From the NCBI GenBank assembly GCA_017619635.1, contig JAFZRZ010000071.1, positions 1-64,000 of the forward strand: DNA of 64,000 bases, in the 5' to 3' direction. Under the pieces are notes generated by a model, which did no database searches, was not told the origin of the DNA, and worked only from the letters and a program-made list of their open reading frames with translations. Source of the DNA: Lachnospiraceae bacterium. Its GTDB lineage: Bacteria; Bacillota; Clostridia; Lachnospirales; Lachnospiraceae. A program made the position numbers and the translations under genes. Below, piece by piece: positions 40,333 through 48,673 of the stretch (positions are counted from its first letter, which is position 1; each line of letters begins with the position of its first letter).

Positions 40333-40716
40333 CTATGAATTTGATTCCTGACTTTCAATATATGTCGGGATTATCAGTATGTCGCCTGACTTGATCTTAT
40401 TAGCATCTGAAAGGTCATTAATGTAAATGATCTCCTCTGCGTAGTCAAGTACCGAGTCGTATTCAGGGGTTATATTTTCGCGACAGATTGATATCAATGT
40501 GTCGCCCCTCTGAATCTCATACTGGGTATATACCTTTACACGAAGAGTTTCAACTTCGGGCTGAACTATGTCAGCACTTGCGACATTACTTGCTGTCATG
40601 GCTACTGTAGCACTTAAAGCGACTATTATCGCGACAAGTAATGCTGCTGTGGCTGTTGTTAACAGTCTAAAGTATATCTGAAGTGTGCGTTGTCTCTTGG
40701 TCATTTTTCTTTTCAT
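40333..40716 (-). CDS. Membrane-anchored LysM protein
   Basis: The 127-residue protein starts at 40716 after GGGAG. It has a basic N-terminus, one membrane segment (ALLVAIIVALSATVAMTA) and a LysM domain (YEIQRGDTLISICREN...INDLSDANKIKSGDILIIP) that binds peptidoglycan. The layout equals YneA-type cell-division inhibitors of Firmicutes; such a role during infection is inferred. Confidence 0.85.
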   Translation of the reverse strand: MKRKMTKRQRTLQIYFRLLTTATAALLVAIIVALSATVAMTASNVASADIVQPEVETLRVKVYTQYEIQRGDTLISICRENITPEYDSVLDYAEEIIYINDLSDANKIKSGDILIIPTYIESQESNS

Positions 40717-40756
40717 ATTTTTGCTCCCTTCTCCTCTTTGTTGTTTACGTATCTTT

Positions 40757-40783
40757 AACATGATGTATTTATGACAAAATAAA
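40757..40783 (-). promoter_or_regulatory. Class A promoter
   Basis: TTTATT, 15 bp, CATGTTAAAGATAC. Confidence 0.72.
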
Positions 40784-40806
40784 AAAGAGTCCGTAGACTC
40801 TTCTTT
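40780..40806 (-). terminator. Intrinsic terminator
   Basis: AAGAGTC-TAC-GGACTCTT, then TTTTATT. Confidence 0.8.
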
Positions 40807-40812
40807 AATGGA

Positions 40813-41382
40813 TCAGAAACCCTGATCAGGATCACTTAAACTTGGACCGCATTCCTCATAGACATCAGTCGTTCGGTGAGATAACTTGATCGGATACTTT
40901 AAAGCAGCGTTCTGTTCGTCATAACATGCCACATCGATGCCTATGTTTCGAAGATAATCATCTCCGTAAGCATCTCTTAAATATTCATCGGATTTGCCGG
41001 AATTGAAATCTTTCAGCATTTTAACGGCACGCTTTCTGCGCTTCATCGCCTGATCATAATATTTCTGGCGTTCAGCACGATCTTTTTCCTCTATTTCTTC
41101 CTCTGAATATCCCTGTTCGCGAAGTCCCTGCTTCTCAAACTCATATAATCCACCAAATTTCTCCAGTGGAGGTTCAGGTCTGAAATTCTTTTCGCTTATA
41201 AAACCCTTGTTCCATATGGCAACAAGCTCATAAACATCATATCCGTTAACCCTTCCGTAACCGTCATAGTAGTCATCTTTGTAGTATTTTCCGCCAAATT
41301 CTTTGGGGATAAGGACTACAGCGGTTCCACCTATCTTTATCTGTCTTTTTGTCTTGCAGTCAAGCCAAGAAAAACAACCCAT
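40813..41382 (-). CDS. Hypothetical protein, paralogue of 58953-59519
   Basis: The start at 41382 follows AAAAGGAGG. It shares with the protein at 58953-59519 the start MG-x-x-SW-x-D-x-KT, LIPKEFGGKYY, YYDGYGRVNGYD, an FGGL segment and CYDEQNAALKYPIK. Duplicated genes on one replicon suggest a host-facing or structural role; the function is unknown. Confidence 0.78.
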   Translation of the reverse strand: MGCFSWLDCKTKRQIKIGGTAVVLIPKEFGGKYYKDDYYDGYGRVNGYDVYELVAIWNKGFISEKNFRPEPPLEKFGGLYEFEKQGLREQGYSEEEIEEKDRAERQKYYDQAMKRRKRAVKMLKDFNSGKSDEYLRDAYGDDYLRNIGIDVACYDEQNAALKYPIKLSHRTTDVYEECGPSLSDPDQGF

Positions 41383-41445
41383 ATTTTTATCCTCCTTTTC
41401 CAATTTTGATACATTTAGTATGATTTTTAATGAAGAGGATAAATA

Positions 41446-41480
41446 AAATACCCCTGCGAGTATTAACCCGCAGAGGTGAT
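41446..41480 (-). terminator. Intrinsic terminator
   Basis: CCTCTGCGG-GTTAATACT-CGCAGGGG, then TATTTTATTT. It ends the secreted-protein gene. Confidence 0.78.
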
Positions 41481-41493
41481 TGATCTGTATATC

Positions 41494-42807
41494 TTATTCT
41501 GTCGGAAGCGGACTGTCTATGTAGTATATGTCACAGCCGATACGTACTCTTTGTGACGTGTTATAAGCTCTGGACTGTCCGTAAAACCATGTGGCCGTAG
41601 TATAAAGATCAGGCTGATAATAAGTAAATTCTGCATTTCTGTTGTTATATTCAACATAACCCGGTCTGTATACGAAGTTTACTGCCAATGGATCTGTTGC
41701 GCTATTGCCATCACTTCTCGATTCCTGTTTTGTTACGACTATAAAGTTTGAAGCATCGAGAGTTCTCCATGTGTCTTCAAAAGCCTCTAAATCGTACAGA
41801 TAAATGGTCTCTGAATACTGGCCTGTGCCGTTTGCTACGCTTTCTCTCGTGGTTCCTTCCAATGATGCTATATGCTTCATATTTAGGTAACCAAGGTTCT
41901 TTATCGCAGTCTTACCTGCTTCAGTATTTAAATATGCTTCATTATCTTCGCCTGTACCGGTTATCTTTAAACCGTTTACGTATGCTGTCTTTCCTGCTGT
42001 GATATTGGCAGCTACTGCATCAGCATCACTTGTAGCAGTACCGGTTACTCCGTTTACTACCTGACCGGCAAGGATTTTTTCTGCGGGGATAGTGTTCTCG
42101 GGTTCTTCATATAAAGATATATCATCGGGAACATATATTGATAATCCCTGTGATACCCACCATGAGCCGTCATTTCTCTTTAATGACAAAACGCCTGTAC
42201 GCTGATTATAAGTGTATGTATTATTGCAGTAATAAGGCTTATAATCATATATCGATTCCAGTCTAAATCCTGACTGTACGATGAATATGTTGTTAAGACT
42301 TAATTTTTGAAAGTCTGATGTAAGTTCTGCAAGATTAATTGTATCTGTTAACTTGGGTGTCTGCCCATTATAATCACCCCATGTGGTCGAATTCCATGTG
42401 GTAAGCAATTTATAATTGGTCGTCAGTTCAGTGGATACGCCATAACTTTCCGGATCATTTATTACGTTATTCTGACCATCTTCTACACCTTTTTCATAAA
42501 CGCTTGTTACGCCATCTTTTATTTCCTGAAAAGTAGGGTGGTCACCTGCTGGATCAACTGTTCCGCCTTTATTCTCTATCTCATCTACAAGTAAAATTTT
42601 TCCTGTTGATACTTCGCCATATACTGTATCAAGGTCACTTGCGTCGAAAATGATGTCATCAGCGTTTCCGTTTACTCCATCAGAACCGGCAAAACTTATT
42701 TTTCCTTTTGAGTTGAACCCTGTGGCTGCGTATGATGCCATTGTACCGCCTAGAAGCAAAGTTGCAGCACATGCAACAGCAATCATTCTTTTCGTTCGAT
42801 TTCCCAT
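41494..42807 (-). CDS. Secreted protein with tail-fibre-like repeats
   Basis: The 437-residue protein has a classical signal peptide (MGNRTKRMIAVACAATLLLGG...ASYA). It then carries KILAGQVVNGVTGT and ITAGKTAYVNGLKITGT, repeats typical of Firmicute phage tail fibres and some surface proteins. A signal peptide is unusual for a virion protein. It could be displayed on the host to bind carbohydrate or block other phages; this is inference. Confidence 0.72.
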   Translation of the reverse strand: MGNRTKRMIAVACAATLLLGGTMASYAATGFNSKGKISFAGSDGVNGNADDIIFDASDLDTVYGEVSTGKILLVDEIENKGGTVDPAGDHPTFQEIKDGVTSVYEKGVEDGQNNVINDPESYGVSTELTTNYKLLTTWNSTTWGDYNGQTPKLTDTINLAELTSDFQKLSLNNIFIVQSGFRLESIYDYKPYYCNNTYTYNQRTGVLSLKRNDGSWWVSQGLSIYVPDDISLYEEPENTIPAEKILAGQVVNGVTGTATSDADAVAANITAGKTAYVNGLKITGTGEDNEAYLNTEAGKTAIKNLGYLNMKHIASLEGTTRESVANGTGQYSETIYLYDLEAFEDTWRTLDASNFIVVTKQESRSDGNSATDPLAVNFVYRPGYVEYNNRNAEFTYYQPDLYTTATWFYGQSRAYNTSQRVRIGCDIYYIDSPLPTE

Positions 42808-42909
42808 TTTAACCTCCTTATAAAGATAACCTTCCCCGGTAAAACCATTATTATGGAAAATGTATTTTTTATTCTTAATATTAGTATGAAAGAAATTAAA
42901 TATTTTTGC

Positions 42910-42948
42910 ATAAAAAAACAGCCTCTTTCGAGACTGTCTTTTTAAAGC
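42910..42948 (-). terminator. Intrinsic terminator
   Basis: AAGACAGTCTC-GAAA-GAGGCTGTTTTTTTATGC. Confidence 0.85.
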
Positions 42949-42963
42949 TACCGTTTGGACACA

Positions 42964-43734
42964 TTAGATATTAAGAACTCTAAAACCAGTTCTCATGTCT
43001 ACCTTATAGGAAGCAACAGGTCTTACGTCCTTCTTTACTACTGCGGTAGGTTGAGCGGGCTGAAGAGATGCCTCAAGCCTTTCCTGTTTCTTTGATAAGC
43101 AGAATATTTTGTCTCTTAATTCATTGAGTTCGGATACGGTCTTATCGTACATATCTTCCCAGAGATCTGCATACTTATTAAGATCCTTAATATCTTTTTT
43201 CTGCTTTCTGGTTCTTGCCTTGAGAGCTCTCTGTTCTGCAAGCAGTTCATGTCTGCGAGCCTGAAGCTTCGCATTTTGTTCCTTAAGAGCTTTCACCTCG
43301 TCTGCAAGCTTGGCGATCTTCTTAAAGAGAGACTGCTGTTGTTCAGCTGTAAGAGTTTCCTGATCAAGAATATATCCGTTGTTCATTCGGATAGACGGAA
43401 TAACAACCCTAGTTACCCAGAGTTTAAATTCTTCGGATTTTTCTGTTCTTGAACCAAAAATCAAACAGTAAAGACCTGATTCGTTTATAAGAATCTTATC
43501 CCTCTTATCTTTAGAACTTGTCCAAAGTGAACGTATGTTTGATTCTAACGAATCGTTAGAAACAGCGTATTTACGGTATTCGCAGACATATCGGTCGCTT
43601 GGACTAGTATGAGCTGAAATGGCTTTACTAGGGTTTGTATGTCCTAACGATATAGCGACATCATTGCCGTAAAACCAAATCTCATTGTTGATCAAAAAAC
43701 ATCTGAGCACAAAGCCTTTGAATTCATATAACAT
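42964..43734 (-). CDS. Bro-N (phage antirepressor) protein
   Basis: The 256-residue protein has an N-terminal BRO/antirepressor domain: IWFYGNDVAISLGHTNPSKAI, ILINESGLYCLIFGS and EEFKLWVTRVVIPSIRMNNGYI. A long coiled coil and a short basic C-terminus follow. Such proteins bind DNA and regulate phage development. A structured leader (43735-43830) precedes the TAGGAGG site. Confidence 0.9.
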   Translation of the reverse strand: MLYEFKGFVLRCFLINNEIWFYGNDVAISLGHTNPSKAISAHTSPSDRYVCEYRKYAVSNDSLESNIRSLWTSSKDKRDKILINESGLYCLIFGSRTEKSEEFKLWVTRVVIPSIRMNNGYILDQETLTAEQQQSLFKKIAKLADEVKALKEQNAKLQARRHELLAEQRALKARTRKQKKDIKDLNKYADLWEDMYDKTVSELNELRDKIFCLSKKQERLEASLQPAQPTAVVKKDVRPVASYKVDMRTGFRVLNI

Positions 43735-43741
43735 GTTATTT

Positions 43742-43830
43742 TCCTCCTATACCCCTCCGATGGGTAAACAAAATAAAACCCTCGGGGAAAAGCTTTCGGA
43801 GTGTAGCTTTTATCTCCCTTTGGGTTTACG
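43742..43830 (-). promoter_or_regulatory. Structured leader of the Bro-N gene
   Basis: The minus strand forms nested arms AAACCC/GGGTTT and AAAAGCT/AGCTTTT, and the last part (CCCATCGGAGGGG) lies just before the ribosome-binding site. No known riboswitch was recognised. Confidence 0.45.
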
Positions 43831-43869
43831 TGATAACTTAAACATGGAAAAAATAATTGAAAATAAATA

Positions 43870-43902
43870 TAAAAAAGCAGCTACTCAAAAGGGTAGCTGT
43901 TT
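43870..43902 (-). terminator. Intrinsic terminator
   Basis: AACAGCTACCC-TTTT-GAGTAGCTGCTTTTTTATATTT. Confidence 0.82.
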
Positions 43903-43909
43903 TAATAGG

Positions 43910-44251
43910 TTATGAGGTTGCTTCGATCTTTCTTAACTGTGTGATAAGATTATCGATATGAGTTGTGTGGATATCATCGAGTCCTGCATGTATCAATGCA
44001 TTACTATGATCCCAAACAAGCGCCTCTGGCGATGTCTCGACAGTTTCCGTCCATTTACGATTTTCTCCGTAAATTCTCCCGTCGTGCTTTTTGATCTTTG
44101 CCACTGCGGCAAAAACTTCTTTAGCAGCATCAAACCCTATGGCTTCGACGATCTTATCAGCAGTAGTGCGCGCGTTGTTCTGCTCTCTAGTCTCGGAATA
44201 TATCTTCCTGACCTCGATCCAAAGCTCCTTGAGCTCTTGCGGTGTTCTCAT
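43910..44251 (-). CDS. Hypothetical helical protein, 113 aa
   Basis: No domain was assigned. Regular helices (PQELKELWIEVRKIYSE) and a Glu/Trp-containing middle are seen. A class A-type promoter (44303-44329) lies upstream. Confidence 0.75.
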   Translation of the reverse strand: MRTPQELKELWIEVRKIYSETREQNNARTTADKIVEAIGFDAAKEVFAAVAKIKKHDGRIYGENRKWTETVETSPEALVWDHSNALIHAGLDDIHTTHIDNLITQLRKIEATS

Positions 44252-44302
44252 AATTAATATCTCCTATTCTTTGTCTCCGCTTAACATATATGTTACATAC
44301 TA

Positions 44303-44329
44303 AATATGATGTAATATGACAAAAATAAT
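44303..44329 (-). promoter_or_regulatory. Class A promoter variant
   Basis: ATTATT, 15 bp, CATATTTAG, then TATGTAAC. Confidence 0.6.
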
Positions 44330-44355
44330 AGCCAGCTTATTGGCTGGCTTTAAGG

Positions 44356-44733
44356 TTATTTAATCGCCTTTAGATCTTCATACATTTGTTGAAGTTTTCG
44401 GCTTTCCGGGAAACCGTCTTTCCACGCATATTCTACTCTGTATTTTTTGATGGATTTCTCTATTCTTTCTACAGAAGCCATATATGTGCAATCATACTTG
44501 CTGCGTATCTCTTCCAAAGACGTTTCATGAGAGTCATAGAAGTTATCTCCGGCAGGTACTGATATTTCAAATACACCCATGTAGGTTTCTTTTATTTCAG
44601 CTGTATTGTATGTCTTGTTGCATACTATGCACTGAAAAGAATAATGCGGATCATTTGACAATCTCATCGCCGTATAACTATGACATTTAGGACATATTGC
44701 TGTTGTCTCAATTTTTCTTGGTTCAATCCTCAT
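44356..44733 (-). CDS. Zinc-ribbon protein, 125 aa
   Basis: CPKC...CIVC forms an N-terminal zinc ribbon and a charged helical C-terminus follows. The function is unknown. GGAG lies before the start. Confidence 0.75.
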   Translation of the reverse strand: MRIEPRKIETTAICPKCHSYTAMRLSNDPHYSFQCIVCNKTYNTAEIKETYMGVFEISVPAGDNFYDSHETSLEEIRSKYDCTYMASVERIEKSIKKYRVEYAWKDGFPESRKLQQMYEDLKAIK

Positions 44734-44929
44734 AACACTCTCCTTTAAAAACCTTTTTCTCCGGTTACTTGTTTCGTATCTTTAATATGGGAGAATTTCT
44801 TTGATATAAGGAATATTTAAATATAAATAGATTATTTTCTGTTCTTCCTGTGTTATTCTTTTTTAGGATTCCATTTTTCATTATGATCTATCGCTGTATC
44901 AATACATTTATATATATTGGACGTGTTTA

Positions 44930-45337
44930 CTATTTTTCTTGAATATGATAATCGGGAATTCCCTTGTATAATTTATGTTTTTTGTTATTCGTAAAGTTGT
45001 CTTTATGTAATAGAACCATGCATACTGATTCATTATCGGTTGAGACTTCTGTAATGAACAAGAGCCATGTGTCTATGCCTGTACAAAATTTAATACTGTC
45101 ATAATATCCTGAGCTGCATAAATATCCCTTACCAGATAAATAAGAGATTAGTTCTTTCTTTATTCCTTCATGTGTAAAATCAATACTTTCTATCATCATT
45201 ACTCCGTAATCGCGATTTATCTTTAACAATCCAAACATGGGGATTTTAGGCAATATAAGCGGAGAATATATCTTCAAACTCTGAAAATTCATCTCTGTTT
45301 TTCCATGGAAGTCCAAAGTATCTTGGAGGAACTCCAT
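44930..45337 (-). CDS. Hypothetical protein, 135 aa, start uncertain
   Basis: No family was recognised. The frame overlaps the end of the 164-residue gene by about 90 bp, so the true start may be an internal Met (MNFQ or MFGLL). No good ribosome-binding site precedes any candidate; translational coupling is likely. Downstream, 44842-44928 carries an open but startless stretch ending HNEKWNPKKE. Confidence 0.55.
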   Translation of the reverse strand: MEFLQDTLDFHGKTEMNFQSLKIYSPLILPKIPMFGLLKINRDYGVMMIESIDFTHEGIKKELISYLSGKGYLCSSGYYDSIKFCTGIDTWLLFITEVSTDNESVCMVLLHKDNFTNNKKHKLYKGIPDYHIQEK

Positions 45338-45740
45338 TTCTTGTAAAGGGGTTTTCTTTTACCCACCATGATGGATAATCATATTTCTGACAATATTCTT
45401 TTATTTCTTCGGGAGAATGTGTTTCTTTTATCGTATACCAAAAATGCTGATACGCTTCGCCTCTTCCCATTCTCCACCCAAGTGTTGTAGAAGTATATGC
45501 CGGAAATACTATGAACGGAGGCAGTGGGATATGATCCATTTGATCATTCTTTACTAAATCTCTTACTAATTCGTAATATTCATTAACAAGAGCTTCATGA
45601 GTCGGGAATGTCTTCTTGAAATCTTCCCACCTGTCCGGTTCACCTTCTGACATTTTTATAAAACGCCCATTATCATATGTGACAATAGGCTTATACATAT
45701 CCAGTAATTCCCTTTCCAGTTCTTTAAATCTTGAATCCAT
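45246..45740 (-). CDS. Hypothetical protein, 164 aa
   Basis: No family was recognised. It is rich in aromatic residues (AYQHFWYTIKETHSP, YPSWWVKENPF). AAGGAG lies upstream. Confidence 0.72.
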   Translation of the reverse strand: MDSRFKELERELLDMYKPIVTYDNGRFIKMSEGEPDRWEDFKKTFPTHEALVNEYYELVRDLVKNDQMDHIPLPPFIVFPAYTSTTLGWRMGRGEAYQHFWYTIKETHSPEEIKEYCQKYDYPSWWVKENPFTRNGVPPRYFGLPWKNRDEFSEFEDIFSAYIA

Positions 45741-45821
45741 TTATAAAACTCCTTATTGCATCAATGTCATTAAGTTAAGCCAATAGGCAAAGTATAACGC
45801 TGATAGATTTCATCGTGTTTG

Positions 45822-46217
45822 CTATATTGCCTTTGGTGAGAATCCGTTAAGCCTTAAAAACTCTATAACTTCATCAGCACCTTTCTTTCCCATATTACGC
45901 ATAATGGATATTTCGTAAGCAGTGTGATTGGTTATATCTTTAATAGTTTGGCAGCCTTCTCGTCTTAATGAATTACCTGCTCTCACGGATAACAATTTTT
46001 CTCTCTGTAATTCTTCAATAAGAGTATTTTCTGTTATATCAAGTGTTGGGATAGTAATTTCGCTCTTAATGGATTTAACGGTTTCTTCTAAATCAACAAG
46101 TCTGTTCACGACCTTTAATTTATTAGAGGAATCCTTCCCGATGATGTTTTGTTCTGCTCTGCGGATATTGGCAAGAACAACATCAAGTTCGTCAATTATA
46201 TCTCTTTCTACGCTCAT
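45822..46217 (-). CDS. RNA polymerase alpha-CTD-like protein
   Basis: The 131-residue protein has a predicted coiled N-terminal half and a C-terminal domain, LLSVRAGNSLRREGCQTIKDI...EISIMRNMGKKGADEVIEFLRLNGFS, matching the bacterial alpha C-terminal domain pattern (LSVRSYNCLKRAGI...RNLGKKSLEEV). The alpha-CTD binds UP elements and activators. A detached copy could redirect host polymerase to the element's own promoters. The alternative is another helix-hairpin-helix protein. Confidence 0.75.
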   Translation of the reverse strand: MSVERDIIDELDVVLANIRRAEQNIIGKDSSNKLKVVNRLVDLEETVKSIKSEITIPTLDITENTLIEELQREKLLSVRAGNSLRREGCQTIKDITNHTAYEISIMRNMGKKGADEVIEFLRLNGFSPKAI

Positions 46218-46264
46218 TTGTTATCCTCTTTCATATTATGAATATCTTCCAATCGACTCTTAAT

Positions 46265-46356
46265 TTAATGACATTGCTCATTGCATAGAACCAATAAAAT
46301 CGTACACTTCGTCAAAAGACTCCGGGATTAATTTCTTCGGATTATATTTAATACGA
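46265..46356 (-). pseudogene. Startless coding remnant
   Basis: A frame ending KYNPKKLIPESFDEVYDFIG and three more residues before TGA looks coding, but it has no start and begins after a stop inside the end of the 88-residue gene. It is probably a remnant of a lost gene. Confidence 0.35.
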
Positions 46357-46623
46357 TCACGGCATTATAGAATTGATCCATGTTGTTATTTCTTTGTAAG
46401 AAGAAAAAGATGAGTACAACAATGCTCCGGACATAAACATTACTACCAGACTTGCTACTGTGACGATTATACCGACTGTCTTAAGATGCTCAAGAACACC
46501 GCCGTCATCAGATTTTACGTATTTTGCTTTTGCTGCTAGGACAATGCCTATTATCGCTAGTACAAGACCTATGATAAATATGCATATATTAACCTTTACC
46601 ATTGTTGAACTCATTATAAACAT
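46357..46623 (-). CDS. Small membrane protein, 88 aa
   Basis: Two membrane segments (ICIFIIGLVLAIIGIVLAA and GIIVTVASLVVMFMSGALLY) flank a short charged loop. The function is unknown. AAGGAG lies upstream. Confidence 0.75.
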   Translation of the reverse strand: MFIMSSTMVKVNICIFIIGLVLAIIGIVLAAKAKYVKSDDGGVLEHLKTVGIIVTVASLVVMFMSGALLYSSFSSYKEITTWINSIMP

Positions 46624-46647
46624 ATCTTTCTCCTTATCTGCTGCCTG

Positions 46648-46896
46648 TTAACATCTCCATGGCTCGATTACCTTTAAAATACGACTTTGCGTCTCTTCAT
46701 CTGCGAAAAAGCCTATCTCTACAGGCTTACTCAGATCAAGTGAGAACATGCCCATGATAGATTTGGCATCTACTATATAACGCTTTTCTGCTGACATAGC
46801 GTCGATATCACAGTCGATCTTTGATACGGTGTTTACAAAATTCTTAACATCGTCGATACTGTTAAGATTAACCTTTACATTTCGGTAATTACTCAT
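46648..46896 (-). CDS. HPr-like protein without the phosphorylated histidine
   Basis: The 82-residue protein has the HPr helix-2/strand signature DAKSIMGMFSLDLSKPVEI. HPr normally carries phosphate on His15 in a GxHARP motif; here that region reads DDVKNFVNTVSKID, with no histidine. It is therefore unlikely to be a phosphocarrier and may bind HPr partners as a decoy. Similar His-less small HPr-like proteins occur in Lachnospiraceae. Confidence 0.78.
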   Translation of the reverse strand: MSNYRNVKVNLNSIDDVKNFVNTVSKIDCDIDAMSAEKRYIVDAKSIMGMFSLDLSKPVEIGFFADEETQSRILKVIEPWRC

Positions 46897-46907
46897 CTTT
46901 ACTCCTC

Positions 46908-47471
46908 CTATATCTCATCGATGAACAGATCGTATACGTCTATAGCATATACGGGGCTGTCCCATTCTTCGCATAAATTTGAGAAATCTCCCGATTCGGA
47001 TACATTTTTGGGAAGATATTCTGTCTGTACTATAAATTCCGAACAACAGCCGTTCTTTGAGAAAACATTGTTTGCGTCAGTATCCTGGTCTGCTTTTATA
47101 TCTCCTACACAGCAGCCGATAACTGTTCCGTTTTCAAGGACTACGTCAAATAACTGACCTATGTGTGCATTGAACTGTGTTCCTATCGCTAAACAATAGC
47201 GACCTTTTATCATTCTTATGCCTTCTGTTGAAGTTTCCATTTCTTCCATAGACTGAAGTCTGTACTGGAAGGAACGTTTGTTGGTTATCTTTCGATAATC
47301 CATAAAACTCTTAAATCCCGAACTTTCGGGTACTACAAATCGTACCGTGACTCCTTCGAGCGGGGCGGGAATTCCTGTGTAACTCGGTTCGATATAATTA
47401 AAACCGCTGCACGTCAGGAACATTGCTATGATCAGAGTAAAACATAGCAACTTCTTTGTGTAATTTTTCAT
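46908..47471 (-). CDS. Secreted or lipid-anchored 3D-domain-like protein
   Basis: The 187-residue protein has a signal sequence with a possible lipobox (FLTCSGF). Its C-terminal half, KGRYCLAIGTQFNAHIGQLF...VLENGTVIGCCVGDIKADQD, resembles the 3D/double-psi barrel of cell-wall hydrolases, but the catalytic D-D pattern is not secure. Start and previous stop overlap (TAATG). Confidence 0.65.
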   Translation of the reverse strand: MKNYTKKLLCFTLIIAMFLTCSGFNYIEPSYTGIPAPLEGVTVRFVVPESSGFKSFMDYRKITNKRSFQYRLQSMEEMETSTEGIRMIKGRYCLAIGTQFNAHIGQLFDVVLENGTVIGCCVGDIKADQDTDANNVFSKNGCCSEFIVQTEYLPKNVSESGDFSNLCEEWDSPVYAIDVYDLFIDEI

Positions 47472-47977
47472 TATTCTTTCTCCTCGTTTATCGCTTTCAT
47501 TTCTTCAATTCTTGCCTGTCCGATCAAAACGGCATCCGCTTCGTTATCGTCCATAGGCTTTCTCTTTATTATCGCCTGTGCCTTTAACATGTCCCATGGC
47601 TTGCATAATTTTCTTTTTGTAGGTATCTTTTCGTCTTTGTCCGCGACAAGTTTTCTCCACCTGCTGGGATCGTATTCGACATATTCTGCAAATCCTTGTG
47701 TTATAGTCCAACCTCGAACGCAGCCTACTATTTCTGCTAAAAGAATCAATGTCTTAGGATCTCCACAATATGGAGGCTTTTCGATAACTACGATATCGGG
47801 TTTATACTTGTTTAATACATCTACTAATCTGAAGCACATATTTTCTACGCGTACGTATATGTCTTTTTCTTCTGCACAGCATATGATATCGCTGTCCTGA
47901 TATACTGCATTTTCAAAATATGCGTATCCGGATATAGTTGATGATGTGTCGAGCGACACCAGTCTGCATTTTTTCAT
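47471..47977 (-). CDS. RuvC-like Holliday junction resolvase
   Basis: The 168-residue protein has the RuvC RNase H-fold pattern: SLDTSSTISGYA (first Asp), VVIEKPPYCG (Glu) and DDNEADAVLIG (final acidic pair). It would resolve branched DNA before packaging or during recombination. It is tightly overlapped on both sides (ATGA and TAATG), so it is part of one translationally coupled operon. Confidence 0.85.
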   Translation of the reverse strand: MKKCRLVSLDTSSTISGYAYFENAVYQDSDIICCAEEKDIYVRVENMCFRLVDVLNKYKPDIVVIEKPPYCGDPKTLILLAEIVGCVRGWTITQGFAEYVEYDPSRWRKLVADKDEKIPTKRKLCKPWDMLKAQAIIKRKPMDDNEADAVLIGQARIEEMKAINEEKE

Positions 47978-48180
47978 GATCCTGAGTTTTCTTCGTTGGA
48001 CGAAGATGTTTCAGCCTCTTTTTCAGCCTTGTCCTTTTTTTCCTTTGCTTTTTTATAAACAACGGTATCTTTAGGTTTGAAACGGAATATACTTCCGGAC
48101 GCATCAAGGTTTTCCAATAATATCTTTCTTAATGTTATTATGAATGCCAGACCTATCACGAAGATCGTAATCCTGTCCAT
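47974..48180 (-). CDS. Small single-span membrane protein, 68 aa
   Basis: One N-terminal membrane helix (ITIFVIGLAFIITL) precedes a highly charged tail (KKAKEKKDKAEKEAE). It overlaps the resolvase start by 4 bp. Confidence 0.72.
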   Translation of the reverse strand: MDRITIFVIGLAFIITLRKILLENLDASGSIFRFKPKDTVVYKKAKEKKDKAEKEAETSSSNEENSGS

Positions 48181-48184
48181 ATGG

Positions 48185-48580
48185 TCACCTCATACTCATT
48201 GACAATTCTTTGTTATTTTCAATCTTGATGGTCACGGCTCTTGATATCGCACTATATTCCTGATCTACGCATTCTGTGATGTTATTGATAATTTCTTTCT
48301 TGTCAACCATATCTTCGTAATAAGTCTTATATTCTACTTTTTTGGGATCTTTGGCATCAAGCTTATCAAGCTGCCTTTTAGCATCTCTTGTTGTCAGCTT
48401 TATATACGATAATAAAGAATTCATGTATGAATAGTTTGTTGAAAGTTTCAACAACAGTTCAGATGCATGATTCATATCTTCTATACTGTTGATGCTTTTT
48501 GGTATCTGGACCAAAAAAGTTTCAGTAAGATAATCTATCATGTCATATGAATTCATAGATAACACGTCCATATACGTCAT
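48185..48580 (-). CDS. Hypothetical helical protein, 131 aa
   Basis: No family was recognised. Long amphipathic helices (ASELLLKLSTNYSYMNSLLS) suggest a coiled-coil assembly. It is first in the operon with the membrane protein, resolvase and secreted protein, behind the class B promoter at 48624-48663. Confidence 0.72.
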   Translation of the reverse strand: MTYMDVLSMNSYDMIDYLTETFLVQIPKSINSIEDMNHASELLLKLSTNYSYMNSLLSYIKLTTRDAKRQLDKLDAKDPKKVEYKTYYEDMVDKKEIINNITECVDQEYSAISRAVTIKIENNKELSMSMR

Positions 48581-48623
48581 ATCTTGTCTCCTTATTGCGA
48601 TAAAAATACCGTTATTTATAAAG

Positions 48624-48663
48624 AGTATGATTTATTTTTGATTTCTGCGAAAATTTTGTGCAA
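48624..48663 (-). promoter_or_regulatory. Class B promoter
   Basis: TTGCAC, 28 bp, CATACTCTTTAT. Confidence 0.7.
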
Positions 48664-48673
48664 AAATTTGTTC

